From Gongronella butleri (lineage: Eukaryota; Mucoromycota; Mucoromycetes; Mucorales; Cunninghamellaceae), in contig JAIWZP010000034.1 of the NCBI GenBank assembly GCA_025201375.1, positions 124,001 to 188,000 of the forward strand: 64,000 nucleotides of DNA, in the 5' to 3' direction. Position 1 is the stretch's first letter; every line of letters begins with the position of its first letter. The translations under genes were made by a program, and so were the position numbers. The notes under the pieces were generated by a model. It saw only the letters and a program-made list of their open reading frames with translations, did no database searches and was not told the origin of the DNA. Below are positions 10,560 to 22,108 of this stretch, piece by piece.

Positions 10560-12980
10560 ATGAACAGCGCTCATCCCACGTCAGGCACCATAGGGACGGC
10601 CACCAAGTGTTCGTCGTCGTCCCTTGGCGGCGGCGACCCGAGTGACCCTGTGCCTGTGCAAGCGTATGCCAAGCTGGAGGGTGAGCACTTTTGCTACTTT
10701 ATCCGGTCGCTGCACGTCACTTTGGGACGAAAGGCTACCAAGCCCAACAATGTCGATATCCCGCTTGGCAACACAAAGTCGGTCTCTCGCCAGCATGCAC
10801 GCCTTTTTTACAACTTTGCCACCCAGCGGTTCGAAATGATGGTCTTTGGCAAAAACGGCGCCTTTGTCAATGAGCGTTTTGTGGAAAAGGGTGTGACGGT
10901 GCCCCTGGAAAACAGGACAAAGATTCAAATCGGCGATGTTGCCTTTGTGTTCCTGCTCCCCCGCCTCGACCTGGACGATGCTGCGGCCGCCCTGCCCCGC
11001 CACGACGACACCGACCTGCCCGACACCACCGCCACGCCCCAGCAGCTCGAGAAACAGTCCAACAACGACGATGCTGACGGAATTGATCATCCTTCCTCCG
11101 GCGCCGCCGCATCCGCAGCCGCAGCAGCCTCAGCCGCAACCGCAGCGGGCCTTACCACCCAGGCGACCGACAAGGGTGGCCGCCCGCGCAAGGACGACGG
11201 TGCAAAGGACGAGCGCCGCAATTCCGCCAATGAGTACAATAGCAAGGACGTCAAACCTCCTTACTCGTACGCGTCCCTCATTGCACAGGCCATCAGCTCA
11301 TGCCCAGAGAAGAAAATGACCCTCAGCGGCATCTATTCCTTCATCACCACGAATTTCCCCTACTATCAAATGACGCAAAATGGCTGGCAGGTAAAAATTC
11401 AAGAAAAAAAAAAAGAAATGCCAGGGAAAAAAAAAGGACGGACCCCATCCCTGTCCCTGGTCTTCTTCGATCCCCTCTTCCCCCCCCTCTTTTTTTTATT
11501 TCTCGAATGTGCAAAAAAAGGAGGTTCACAAGGGCAATTGCTCATTTTTATTTTTTATTTTTTATTATTTTTTATTTTTGTCGTTTAGAATTCGATCCGA
11601 CACAATTTGTCCTTGAACAAGGCATTCATCAAGGTGCCACGCAACGACAATGAGCCCGGCAAAGGTGCTTTTTGGGCCATTGATGCCAATGCCGAGGCGC
11701 AATTCTTGAATGGCATCTACAAACGCAACAAACGAGCTGCGCCGCACACAAAATCCGTGTCTGGATCGACGGAATCGACGCCACCCGCGGAACCCAGCAA
11801 GAAACGCGTGAAAAAGGAGTCTTTGGACGCCAAGGATGAGACCATGGTGGGTGGCGGCGAAAATGACGACGACGAGCATACGCATCCACACGATCCAAAG
11901 CCGCCGCAGCACCCAATGGACACGGACGACGCGTCCAAAGGCGCGCAGCCCAGCGATTCGGCGGCAGCAGGCTCTGTCACTGGCCAATCGGGAACAGACG
12001 GCTCGCAGATCACGATCAAGGATGAGGAAATGGAGGATATTCAGCCAAATGCGTCGTTTTCGGCGCCAATGGCCACACCCACCGTGCCCATTGCCGCGCC
12101 TTTTGCACCCACCACCGCCACCATGCCCGCCACATTGGCAGGTGCCGCCGCCGCTGCTGCCGCTGCTGCTGCTGCTGTGACCACTGCTACTGCTGCGACC
12201 GCTCCTACCGGCAATGCCATGGACGAAGCCAAAAACACAGAATCCACGGCAACCGCAGCAGCGGTGGCGGCACTCGCAGCGTCTGCCCCTCCTTCCACCA
12301 CCACCACCACCAGTACCATGTCAGCCGCGTCAAGCGCAGTCAATACCACCAAAACCACATTGATCAACACATCCACGTCCTCTGCATCTTCGTCTCCCTC
12401 TATATCCCATACACCAGCATTATCTTCGTCTTCCTCCTCCTCATCCGCATCCTCCTCGGCAAAAACAAAATCGCCTCCACCTTCTGCATCCTCCAATCTG
12501 CCAACAACCTCATTGCCCATGCCATTGGCAACGTCAAAGCCTGTTTCGCCCCCATTGTCCGCCCCACCCGCCATCTCGGCCGCATCCGCCATGTCCGCCC
12601 TTGCTGCTGGCGTCAACAAGACCACACCATCGTCCCCGGCACCAAAACCAGCCATGCCATCGTCCACACCACCAAGTGTGCCCGCCATGTCACAGGCACA
12701 ATTGCAATTGCACTTGCAAAACACCATCCGCCAACATTTGCTCGACCCCATCCGCAATCCATTGCCACCCTCCATCGCCCAGCTGTTACCCCAGGCCATT
12801 GCCCAACTTCCGCCCGCATTGCAGACTCAATTGACAACCACGCTGCAAAATGCCTTGCGTGTCCATGAATTGCAAAAGCGCTTGCAACAACCACCCACCA
12901 CACCACCACCACCAACATCACAAAAACCTGCATCTTCCTCCACAACGTCCACTGCATCTTCTGAATCTAGCAAAAAATAA
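10560..12980 (+). CDS. FKH2: FHA-forkhead transcription factor (Fkh1/Fkh2-like)
   Basis: Two exons, 10560-11390 and 11589-12980, give 740 residues. The intron falls exactly inside the DNA-recognition part of the forkhead domain (NGWQ | [13 protein letters not shown]), which confirms the splice. An FHA domain covers about residues 34-133: the GRK at 57-59, SVSRQHAR at 74-81 and GKNGAFVNE at 98-106 are the phosphothreonine-binding loops. The forkhead winged helix spans about 231-325, starting [10 protein letters not shown]. The combination is the hallmark of yeast Fkh1/Fkh2, nuclear regulators of G2/M gene clusters. The long C-terminal part is Ala, Ser, Thr and Pro rich with polyalanine near 460; its end is richer in Gln and Leu and probably disordered or regulatory. 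I cannot tell Fkh1 from Fkh2. Confidence 0.93.
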
Positions 12981-14495
12981 CTTTGCAAACCCATTTACCC
13001 CTTTTTTTTTTTTTTCTCTCGCTTTGCCCCTATTTCTCCCTATTTTTTTTTTCTCTCTCTCTTTGCCCACCCCTCTCATGCCACCCTCTCCTGACCCTTG
13101 GAAATAAAAAAAACAGAAATTCAAAAAAAAAAATCTCCCCTTTGCCTTGGGCTTGTCAAAAGGGCGCACCGTTGGCTCGATAGAGACGTGGGAAAAACAC
13201 AGATCGACCAAATAAAATCGTCGTGACTCATCAAACAAACAAGCACAATCGCTGACGTGCAAACGCGGCGTCAATCGCGCCATAGATCGGCATGCTCCTC
13301 AGCCAAGCAATTCCCGGCACAAAAAAAAAAAAAGGCAAAATGCACCAAAACGTTGGCTTGAGAGAAACGCAAGAGCCATGATTGGATGGCCATAAGGTGG
13401 GTCATTGTGGCGTCGGTTGTGGGAGACGCGAAAAAAAGGGGGAGAAAAAGTGGGTGCGGTGCGCGCGTCGTAAATGATGGATGCTCTGCATGCATTTTGG
13501 GCTCCTCGGTCCACAAAGGGAAGGGGGCCCTTGTTTTTTTTTATGTCTGGGATGGCGCGCGCACCAATGAGAGCCACAAGGCTCTTTCGATTTACCATTG
13601 TTCACGTGAATCAAAGAGTGGAATTGCTGGCAGCGCTCTTGTCATCGGCAAATTGTTCTTTTTTTTTTTGGAGTGTGTGTTAACGGGGTGCGTCGTTTCG
13701 TGTCGATCACATCGCTGTTGACGCACTGTTCCCCTCCCCTCCTCTTTTTCTCACCCTGGGCCCTGGGAAAGAACGCAAAAGACTGATTTTTGACCTCTTT
13801 TGTCGTTTTTCTGTTTCCGCGCGATCAAAAAGGTTGTTTCCACGCGCAACAATTAGCTCTTTGTCATCAAGTACATTGGCAGGGGCCCGCTTAAGACCTG
13901 TTTTAGGCAAGCCGCGGGGTGCCCCTTTTTGTTTGAAAAAGTAGCCCCTGCTTTTTTTTTTTTTTTACCAGTTGGCACCCGCCTCCCCCTTTTTTTTTAT
14001 TATTATTCAAACTTGCCATGTAACATAAGGGACTTGCAGCTTATTTATTCTTTTTTTGCCACGATAAACAAAGAATCTTTTTTTCTTCTTCCATTGGATT
14101 GCGCGTGCTTGCTTGATCCCGCCTCGTGATTTGCATTTGCTCGGGGTATGGCATGAATCGGGTGAGCGAGATGTTGGTTGAAAGCCTATGATTCACAGTG
14201 GGGCACAGCCAATCATTGAGCGCCGCCACCGGCCTGTCATGCTGAAGACTCGTGAAAATGCAACAGAGTTTCTTTCTTTGGCATCTTCAAATAAAAAAAA
14301 GAGGGGACGGGCTCGAATCAGTCAGACGGCACATCGTGCCAATGTGTGGAGATCAAGCAAGGGGGGGGAGGCGACAAGATGTACATAAGGATCAGCATTG
14401 GCGCTTTTTTTTCTTCTTTCTTCTCTTTTTTTTTGAATTTTTATTTTATTTCGCTTTGCATTTCCCCTCCCCCCGCTTTTTTTATATTTATTTTC
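12981..14495. other. Intergenic region / malic enzyme promoter
   Basis: About 1.5 kb without a supportable gene. It includes several T and A runs and a pyrimidine-rich block (14403-14495) that leads into the malic enzyme start codon. Short open frames on both strands lack any domain. Confidence 0.5.
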
Positions 14496-16544
14496 ATGTC
14501 TCCCACCATTCATGCTTCCAATGTGCCATCGGCCATCCCTTCGGCCAACAAGGAAGAACCCACGGTGAATGTGATTCCTTCCCAATGGAAGACGTCGGCG
14601 TACCATAATCAAGGCACGGCGCTGGATCAGTCGCAACGCGCTCAATTGGGCATCAACGCACTCAGCCCGTCGCGTGTCGAGAGCATTGACACGCAAAAGC
14701 AACGCGCCATGCGTCTGCTTCGTTCCAAGCCCACTCTTTTGGAGAAATACATCATGATGGCACAGATGCGCACTACCAATGTGCATCTATTTTACAAGAT
14801 CGTTATTGAGGAGCTCGAGGTAAGCATGCAAAAAGAGAGCTCAAGGAGACAAGGGGAGGGACGCGTCGCTCAATTGCTTTTTTTTTTATGATTTTCATAG
14901 GAATTGGCTCCAATCATCTATACACCAACGGTGGGCACGGCATGCCTCGAGTATTCAAATATCTACCCATTCCTGGCGGCGCCTGGCACGTCGGATGGGC
15001 TATACCTGCGCGCGGCTCCGCAAGACGAGCTGTTGCAAATGATCAAGCAATACCAGCCATTCCCCAATGAGGCCTACAAGCCCGAAATTGCCGTCATTTC
15101 CGACGGCTCGCGCATCCTCGGTCTTGGCGACCTGGGTGTCAATGGCATTGGCATCCCCATTGGCAAATTGCAGCTCTACGTGAGCGCCGGAGGCATTGAT
15201 CCCCGCAAGACGCTGCCCATCATTCTCGACTTGGGTACAAACAATGAAAAGTTCCTTGCCGATGACTTTTACCTTGGCCTCCGCCAGCGCCGCTCCGACG
15301 ATGCCGAGGTAAGTTCTTCAAAAAGAACGAATGCAAATGAAAAAAAAGAAAAGACGAATTGATATCCCTTTTTTTTAGTTTTACGCGTCGGTGGACCGCG
15401 TGTTGCAAGCGGTGCGCAATGTGTACCCAGACATTTTGATTCAATTTGAAGATTGGTCGAGCGAGCACGCATTTGGCTTGCTTGAAAAATATCAGCACGA
15501 GCTGCTATGCTTCAATGATGATATCCAAGGCACGGGTGCCGTCATTTTGTCGGGTGTGATGAATGCTGTCAAGCGTGTGCAAGTTGAATCGGGTGTCCAG
15601 CCCGCGGATCATCGCATCCTCTTCTATGGCGCCGGGTCCGCAGCCATTGGCGTCGCGCGACAGATCCAGGAATATTTCCAGATCGAGCACGGCATGTCCG
15701 AAGACCAAGCAAAACGCGTTTTCTGGATTGTGGACTCCAAGGGCCTTGTCACCACCGACCGTGGCGACAAACTCGCACAGCACAAGGTCTACTATGCACG
15801 CGATGACAACAATGGCACGCAATACAAGGATCTGCTCGCCATCGTCGACTATATCAAGCCCACCATGCTCATCGGCCTGTCATCCATCCCAGGCGCCTTC
15901 AATGAGGCCGTCCTCACCCGTCTTGGCGAATTGAACGAACAGCCCATTGTGTAAGCCAAAAAAGAAAAAAGAAAATAAGAAAAAGGGAGAAAATTGGGGA
16001 AAAAAAGAACAAAAATGGGACGCGTCGACTGATTTTTGCTCTTTTTATCAGGTTCCCCTTGTCCAATCCTGCGACACAGGCCGAGTGCTCGTTTGAACAA
16101 GCGATGGTCGCCACCAACAATCGCGTCATCTTCGCGTCTGGCACGGCATTCCCCTCGTTTAAGGAACAAAATGGCAAGGTGCACATCCCTGGCCAAGGAA
16201 ACAATATGTACATCTTCCCCGGCTTGGGTCTCGGTGCCGTGCTCGCGCATACCACCAAGATCACCGACCGCATGGTCTACGAGGCCGCCAAAGCTCTCAG
16301 CGAGTCCCTCACGCCAGAGGAAAAACACCTCGGCTGGCTGTATCCGTCGCTAAAACGCATCCGCCATGTTTCTGCCCTCGTCGCCACCGCCGTGTGCGAG
16401 GAAGCAAACCGCGAGAACCTCTCGCGCGCCCCGCACATCATCGACAAGAAATCCCACGATGAAATTTACAATTATGTAGTTGCGCACATGTGGTCGCCCA
16501 ACGATGTTACCCCCATCAAGTCTGCCTCCGACAGCAGAATCTAA
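14496..16544 (+). CDS. MAE1: Malic enzyme (oxaloacetate-decarboxylating)
   Basis: Four exons (14496-14819, 14901-15308, 15379-15950, 16052-16544) encode 598 residues, typical for eukaryotic malic enzyme. It converts L-malate to pyruvate and CO2, making NAD(P)H; in oleaginous fungi the NADPH form supplies lipid synthesis. Visible motifs are the catalytic-tyrosine block IIYTPTVGTACLEYSN (about 113-128), GDLGVNGIGIPIGK, the metal-site FNDDIQGTG (289-297), the dinucleotide loop GAGSAAIGVA (328-337), and FPLSNPATQAECSFEQA at the last junction. No mitochondrial presequence is obvious, so a cytosolic enzyme is favoured. Cofactor preference cannot be decided by eye. An AATAAA follows at 16583. The C-terminal tripeptide SRI is only weakly like a peroxisomal signal. 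Confidence 0.95.
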
Positions 16545-16798
16545 GTGATACGTCGCCCTTGATTTGCATCCTGCCACATGTTAATAAAAAAAAAGTAATC
16601 TTTGCCCACCTATCTGAGGACCAAATTTATCATTTCCAGCTAAAATGCCATTTTCTCGCCAAGAACAGGCACGTTCGAGATGTGCAAGCCCTCAATTGAT
16701 ACAGAGGATGCAAACCTTTTCAAATTGAACCAGTTTCACTTGTGTCCTACAGGAATTGATCAAAAACACGCCCTCAAATCGTATTTTATGCGACAGTC

Positions 16799-16833
<35 letters not shown>

Positions 16834-17069
16834 CGCGTCAGAAGCGTGACAGGCGCATCAAAAGGCAGATGCAGCATGTCGGGGAACACCATAGTCTCAT
16901 CAGGAGCAATTCAAACGCGCGGAAAACGCGTTTGGCTATCAAAAAAAACCCATTTGAGAAAGAAGAGATTCTTTCAACATCTTTTTATTATAAAGGGGGA
17001 GAGATGTCGACCGTGTAAGCCACTCCTAGCTTTGTTGAAATCATTGTGGCATACGGTAATATCAGGGGA
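16545..17069. other. Convergent intergenic region with poly(A) tract
   Basis: Lies between the 3' ends of malic enzyme and the small secreted protein. It holds AATAAA at 16583-16588 and a run of 32 A residues at 16801-16832. No gene is supported. Confidence 0.55.
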
Positions 17070-17429
17070 CTAGACAATTGTCACACTGACGGTCCAGCTA
17101 TTGGCATTATTACACGACACACAAGTCGCTGTGGCTTGTAAGTCGCCATTGCCCAGTTCAGATGCTTGAAAGGTCGCGCTGACCCCGCCACTTGGTGTTT
17201 GAGCTTCATTCGTTTTAGTGAGGACGTGTGTATCGGAACTCGCAACCTCGGACCAACTCGACTTGATGCCATTGGCGGATTGAGGAGTCAGAGTGACCCG
17301 TACATTGTCGCCGACATGCGCGTTGATGCTTCTTCCATTGTCCGCGTTAGTCAGTGTTATGACACCAGCAAGGCAAAACGGTGCACACGCGACAAATGCC
17401 AACAAAATCAAGAAAGTCGAGAACTTCAT
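17070..17429 (-). CDS. Small secreted Ig-fold protein, chagasin-like
   Basis: A 119-residue single-exon protein. The start at 17429 (MKFSTFLILLAF) gives a clear signal peptide to about residue 22 (CLAG); an in-frame ATG 24 codons upstream is rejected because it spoils this signal and lies between the TATA box and the natural start. The mature part has the beta-strand rhythm of a small immunoglobulin-like domain: NAHVGDNVRVTL, SANGIKSSWS, then GGVSATFQASELGNGDLQAT and a WTVSVTIV end. This order resembles chagasin-type cysteine-protease inhibitors (family I42), but the resemblance is weak and the NPTTGY loop is not preserved. Two Cys (TCVSC) may form a disulfide. A secreted inhibitor or effector is inference. 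Confidence 0.75.
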   Translation of the reverse strand: MKFSTFLILLAFVACAPFCLAGVITLTNADNGRSINAHVGDNVRVTLTPQSANGIKSSWSEVASSDTHVLTKTNEAQTPSGGVSATFQASELGNGDLQATATCVSCNNANSWTVSVTIV

Positions 17430-17488
17430 TGAAAAATTTGAAAAAAAAACTATAGAAAAATGCAGGATGATCAGCCTTGCATTCCATG

Positions 17489-17496
17489 CTTTTATA
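17489..17496 (-). promoter_or_regulatory. TATA box of the small secreted protein gene
   Basis: On the minus strand this reads TATAAAAG, 60 nt upstream of the start codon at 17429, a spacing compatible with a core promoter. It is one of the few well-formed TATA boxes close to a start in the window and supports choosing the ATG at 17429. Confidence 0.55.
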
Positions 17497-18688
17497 TGCA
17501 CGCTACTCCTCAGACCCAGAATATAACATTAGGGAGGCCACTGGGTACCGAATGAGTTGCACTAACCTGCAAAAGTAATCAGATGTTAGGATGATGCAGG
17601 GGCTGGTTGCACAATATGGAGTATTTTTGACCTCGATCGCTCCTTTTATCCCACAAAAGCAGTAAAATGGAATTGAAAGCCCGAGAAGCAAACACGTTTT
17701 CACACAAACAGTAACGCGTTTGCACGAGTGTTCTACCATACTAGCGACAAAACGTGGAAATGTTGAATTTTGTCACAACCATCGGCAGTTTCAGATATGG
17801 GTCGATTTGGGCAAGATCCTCGGAATGCGACCTACAATCTCTCAGAACGAATTGGGAGCAGCTTCACGCGCAGATCAAAAAATTAACTGTTGTGAGGCTA
17901 AAAAAATACAAAAAAAAAAAAAAAAAAAAAGAGAGCCAAGTTTTTTACACTACACTGTACCCGTGTATTTTTGAGCAGCAAAACTGGGGTTAATTGGTTT
18001 GCTCAGTACGATGCATTGCATTTGTAAAATGCATCTGGTGGGAATGGGGCGTTAAAAAGGGGGCAAAGTCAAAAATGGGAGAGGGAGTTGTAAAAAAAGG
18101 CGTATCGTTTTGAACCTCATTCTGCGCCGATGCAAGCGACAAGCTGTTAGATTGCCGTGTTTTCTGGACTGTGACATTGTATTCGAGAGGATCGACTGCC
18201 AGGAAGAGCATGCAAAATGCAAAATGCAAAATAAAATAATTATAGTCCCTTTTGACTTTTCCTTCACTGAATGTTCTTTCTATAGCTTTGCTTTCGGCGA
18301 AACGTGCAAGTCTTGGGAAAAATTATATCTTACGGAAAGGAAGTCCATGCGATCCAATTATTCAGATGGCCACTTTGAAGCAAAAAGATAGTTTAAAATT
18401 TGTTGGCCATTAGTGACGATTTAATGACGCCTTGGCGCTTTGTAGCAGCGCGTCACAGTTGATTCTTCAAAAGATTTCATGTAGACAAGAAAAAAAATGA
18501 GTGTAACTCGCAAGGAAGAGCAATGAAAAAAGCATTTCAGGCGAAACAGAGTAACACCACGCAATCATCGCCTTGATGCTACTAAAACGTTCTTTTTTTT
18601 TTGGCGATTCGAATCGCTTGATTTTCCCACAACTTTGTTGAGAGCGAATCCGGGTTGCTTTTAAAGGATCATTTTTAATTTATTAGAA
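17497..18688. other. Intergenic region, no gene seen
   Basis: About 1.2 kb with an A run near 17911 and no coding region I can support. An AATAAA for the F-box gene (minus strand, 18681-18686) lies at the right edge. Confidence 0.5.
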
Positions 18689-20656
18689 TCATTGATTTGA
18701 ATGCACATAGTCAAAGTCGCAAAACGGACGCTCTGTAAAGAATTGGAGGTCCTGTGAGGCATGCCTGTAGACAGACCGGCAACGGAGAGCAACATACAAG
18801 TCGTCGGTGCGGGCGGTACTAGGCACAACGGGCCGGTCGGCGGCCAATGGATCCATTTCTTCATTTTGAGCGCCTATAATGAGGCGAGGCAATTTTTGGA
18901 CCCATACCGTGCGGCAGGGCCCGCGCACAAGGGTGCCTGTGGAATCGTGTTCGGCGGTCATGATGTGGGTTTTAGCAATATTGCGTGCGGCGCCCGGTGG
19001 AGCCATATCCATGCGGATGGACGGGCACGTGCGCGAAATGGTACCATTTTCTGTGCGGACGACACATGTCACATTGCGAGAGTTGACGCGGCTGTAGGCA
19101 CGATCAGGGGTATCGATGACAATGGGTGTGTGTGTCGCGAAAAACCCAACTCCAACCAACTCTAAATCGACAACACTTGGGCATCGGTTCAACAAATCTT
19201 GGAGCACAGCGGCCGATGAGAAACGCGTCGACGTGAAGCTCAATTGGCGCAGAAAAGGGTGGATTTCGGCGTCGGGCGGCATGTTTAGTGCGAATTCATT
19301 GACGCTTTGAGGCGACTCGAGCATGACTCTGCCCACGATTTCTAGGGTTGTCAGGCGCGTAAACCGTGCAAGCAGCGCGTACAGCGGGCCAAGCCCAGGT
19401 GGCGCCAATTCCAGGCGCAGACGCTGAATGCGCGGAAACACGGCTGGTATGCCATCATGGTTATGCTCGGTGTCCGAATCGCTATGATGGCACAGCCCGA
19501 GCCAGCACCGCGTGCGCGAGCCGCTGACGACCGACACACACAAGTCGACAACGTGCTCGATAAAAGCAAATGGGATCAGGAACGCCTTGGGCAAATTGTT
19601 TCCCTGAACCATGGGAGTTCGCCAGGCAATCTGCTGCAAACGTGTAGGCAGACGGCCATCTAAAGGCAGTCCGAGCATGCAGCACAGCAAAGGGACAGGT
19701 GAAGCGGTGTACCAAGTGTCAAAACGCATGGTCAGCAACTGTTCTAATGACTCGGAGATGCGCGACATGTCCAAATCCAAGCTTTTTAGAGAGGGCCATT
19801 GGTCAAGGTCGAGGCACCCGTGATCGATGTGTGGCACGCAGTCGCGAACGACGCGCAGCGCAAGCGACCCGAGGCAAGGGTACTTTTTTTGTAAATAATT
19901 ACCCATCTTTTTATCGAGCACCATCACGTCAATCGCAAGAGATGTGAGATGCGGGACAGGGACCACCAATTCCTCACTTTCTGGTAGCTCGCCTTGGATG
20001 CGTGCGGTGAACAAGCGCAGGGTCTCGAGTCGGACGCTAAGATGCATGAGTGCGGGTGCCATGGCATGCGCACAGTCGAGAATGGCATACAGTGGGCTGT
20101 CGAATCCTGTGTCGGGTCGGTATAGTAGCGACAATGACTTGAGGCATGGCAATTGCGACGCGTTTTCGTGTTGCATGGTGGCAAGGTCCGATGCCAGACA
20201 CGTCATGCTTGTCACGTGACGCCACCCATCCCACGGCGGGACAATACCCATGAAATCGTGCACAAATTGCCATGCGGCAGGCAGGTGCGTGAGCCCAGGC
20301 CATGCATGCGCCCTGGTTTCCTGCGGCTGCTGGTACGTGATGGGCGTGTGGCCCCGTGGCAAATCAAAATACGCAACACCCGGCGTCAATTGCTGCAGCG
20401 TCGTAAACAGCTCGCTCTCGAGCATCTGCACAGCAAAATCATACACAATCACCTTTCGGACGCTCCGCCCAAGGTCACCCCGTCGCTGAAGCGTGTCAAC
20501 TAGTCGATGCAACGTCAATTCGTTGTAAACATGCACAGTGTCGTAGAGCCGCGGTGTTGCCGTCACATTCAGCGCACGGCTAACGTACGTGCATTGACAC
20601 AAATCTTTGGGCCGCAGCTCGTCGTACACTGCGTCCAAAAGCTCCGGCAGTAGCAT
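18689..20656 (-). CDS. F-box / leucine-rich-repeat protein
   Basis: A single-exon gene for 655 residues. The frame extends 47 codons further upstream, but that part encodes a polyphenylalanine run from a 31-base homopolymer; the ATG at 20656 directly opens an F-box (MLLPELLDAVYDEL...LCQCTYVSRALN), so it is chosen. The rest has the irregular leucine-rich spacing of fungal F-box/LRR proteins, with recurring units such as LKSLDLDMSRI, LRLELAPPGLG, TTLEIVGRV and VVDLELVGVGF. Such proteins present substrates to SCF ubiquitin ligases; the substrate is unknown. The C-terminal 120 residues (from about 535) are less repeat-like. An AATAAA sits just after the stop. Confidence 0.83.
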   Translation of the reverse strand: MLLPELLDAVYDELRPKDLCQCTYVSRALNVTATPRLYDTVHVYNELTLHRLVDTLQRRGDLGRSVRKVIVYDFAVQMLESELFTTLQQLTPGVAYFDLPRGHTPITYQQPQETRAHAWPGLTHLPAAWQFVHDFMGIVPPWDGWRHVTSMTCLASDLATMQHENASQLPCLKSLSLLYRPDTGFDSPLYAILDCAHAMAPALMHLSVRLETLRLFTARIQGELPESEELVVPVPHLTSLAIDVMVLDKKMGNYLQKKYPCLGSLALRVVRDCVPHIDHGCLDLDQWPSLKSLDLDMSRISESLEQLLTMRFDTWYTASPVPLLCCMLGLPLDGRLPTRLQQIAWRTPMVQGNNLPKAFLIPFAFIEHVVDLCVSVVSGSRTRCWLGLCHHSDSDTEHNHDGIPAVFPRIQRLRLELAPPGLGPLYALLARFTRLTTLEIVGRVMLESPQSVNEFALNMPPDAEIHPFLRQLSFTSTRFSSAAVLQDLLNRCPSVVDLELVGVGFFATHTPIVIDTPDRAYSRVNSRNVTCVVRTENGTISRTCPSIRMDMAPPGAARNIAKTHIMTAEHDSTGTLVRGPCRTVWVQKLPRLIIGAQNEEMDPLAADRPVVPSTARTDDLYVALRCRSVYRHASQDLQFFTERPFCDFDYVHSNQ

Positions 20657-20664
20657 CAATCGTT

Positions 20665-20698
<34 letters not shown>

Positions 20699-22108
20699 TG
20701 GAAAGGCGAAAGAGGAGCTTTTTTTTTTTTGATGACCATGGTGACACAAAAAACCCCCTTTTTCATTGCATCGGCTATCCCAGCCCAGGGTCATCACAAA
20801 AAAAGGCTCATGGCATGTGGCGCAGATTGCTGCATGACAGAAGAAAAAACGAGTGCTCTAGGTATTTTTGCTGCATTGCTTACTCTATTCAAACCATACT
20901 TTTTTCTTTAACAATTCACGCCACATTGTGAGGAGGCGCGCCATACTGTATCTGTTACGTGGCGGCACGTATCATTGGCAAACCATTGTCCACAAGTAAC
21001 GCGTTTTAGCCTTCATAGTAACATGATGCTCATTTTCGTTGGGTTCCTCGTTCATGCAGGTGGTGGTGCTGCATAAAGTGCTCTTGCCTTCCGGTTCAAT
21101 TTTGAGACCATTTTTTGCCAACTTTAGCAGGATATGGCCTATGGGGTGCTAAAAGAGCTGGCGTCGTAGCGCTCCGGGGGTTTAAGCTTTTTTTGTTGCA
21201 AATTTTGCATTGAATGCGATGCAGGTATTTTTGACCGGGGTCGACCATACAGATGGCGAGATGAATGCAAAATGTACAAATATGAGTTTTTCAGCATTTT
21301 CAAGTCCAAAAAATATCGCACGGCTTTGTCTTGAGCACTGGGCCATAGTTTATCCTGTGACGCAGGTCTCATTGGCGGGCGAGCAGGCTGTAAAAAAAAT
21401 TCTGAAGGCACAACAGGCCAGCAAAGTTCGAAAAACATGCTCTTTGTTGGTTTTTTAAAAGGCGAATGTGTACGTTTTCTGTGCAGTGTAGCCTGTAGCG
21501 CGATGCTTCAGTCATCGAAATGATAGCGTGCGTCAGTTTCTGTCCACTGAGATTGAACCATAGACAGATCAAACGCTTTGTTTGTGTGCAAAATGCCAAA
21601 CTCACACCAGATTATTACAGTATGATACTTTAAAATCATGAAAATTGTGCCTTTATGCACGTTCTTTCTTCTCTTCTGACACTGGTTCTGGCCATCTTGA
21701 AACGCTTGCTTGCCAAATGCTGTGCAAGCCCTATCATATCATAGAGTAATACTGTAGGATCCAAGTTCGTCTGCATTCCATCGCCAGTGCAGGTGAGTGG
21801 CTTTATGATACCAGTAGCACGTTGCCACATTCTCCCATTACCTACTGTATGATGATAGCAAAAGAAGACTCCTCCCGAAAAGCCATTTTGATGCGAATGA
21901 ATGAACAAATTTATTTTGATCAAAATGCAGGTGCATCACAAAAAAAAAAAAAGAGGGTGACATACCGGTATTGAGATGAAACAGTATAGAGTACAAGTGA
22001 TGATGTCAAAAGAAAAACACTGACAAAGGGGGAAAAAAAACACGTAATCAAAAGAAAGAAGGAGAGGGGAATCAGATGGGCTGTATAAAAAGTGCGCGGG
22101 AGGGTTGT
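20657..22108. other. Intergenic region with a dispersed repeat
   Basis: Holds an A31 homopolymer at 20666-20696, the dispersed repeat listed at 21164-21590, and the probable 3' untranslated region of the phosphodiesterase gene (minus-strand AATAAA at 21910-21915). No gene is supported. Confidence 0.5.
21164..21590 (+). repeat. Dispersed repeat, copy 1
   Basis: Aligns by eye with 58537-59010 in the same orientation. Shared landmarks in the same order are GATGCAGGTATTTTTGA, GCGAGATGAATGCAAAA-like, GTAAAAAAAATTCTG and AAAACATGCTCTTTG-like blocks, at roughly 75-80% identity. No open frame is kept in both copies, so it is probably a non-coding transposon relic. The ends are approximate. Confidence 0.65.

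Noticed and set aside
12041..12799. 252-residue Ala/Asp/Val-rich frame, minus strand
   Set aside because: Antisense shadow of the low-complexity C-terminal half of the forkhead gene.
16533..16544. Possible peroxisomal targeting signal (SRI) at the end of malic enzyme
   Set aside because: SRI is outside the usual SKL-type consensus and the family is cytosolic or mitochondrial.
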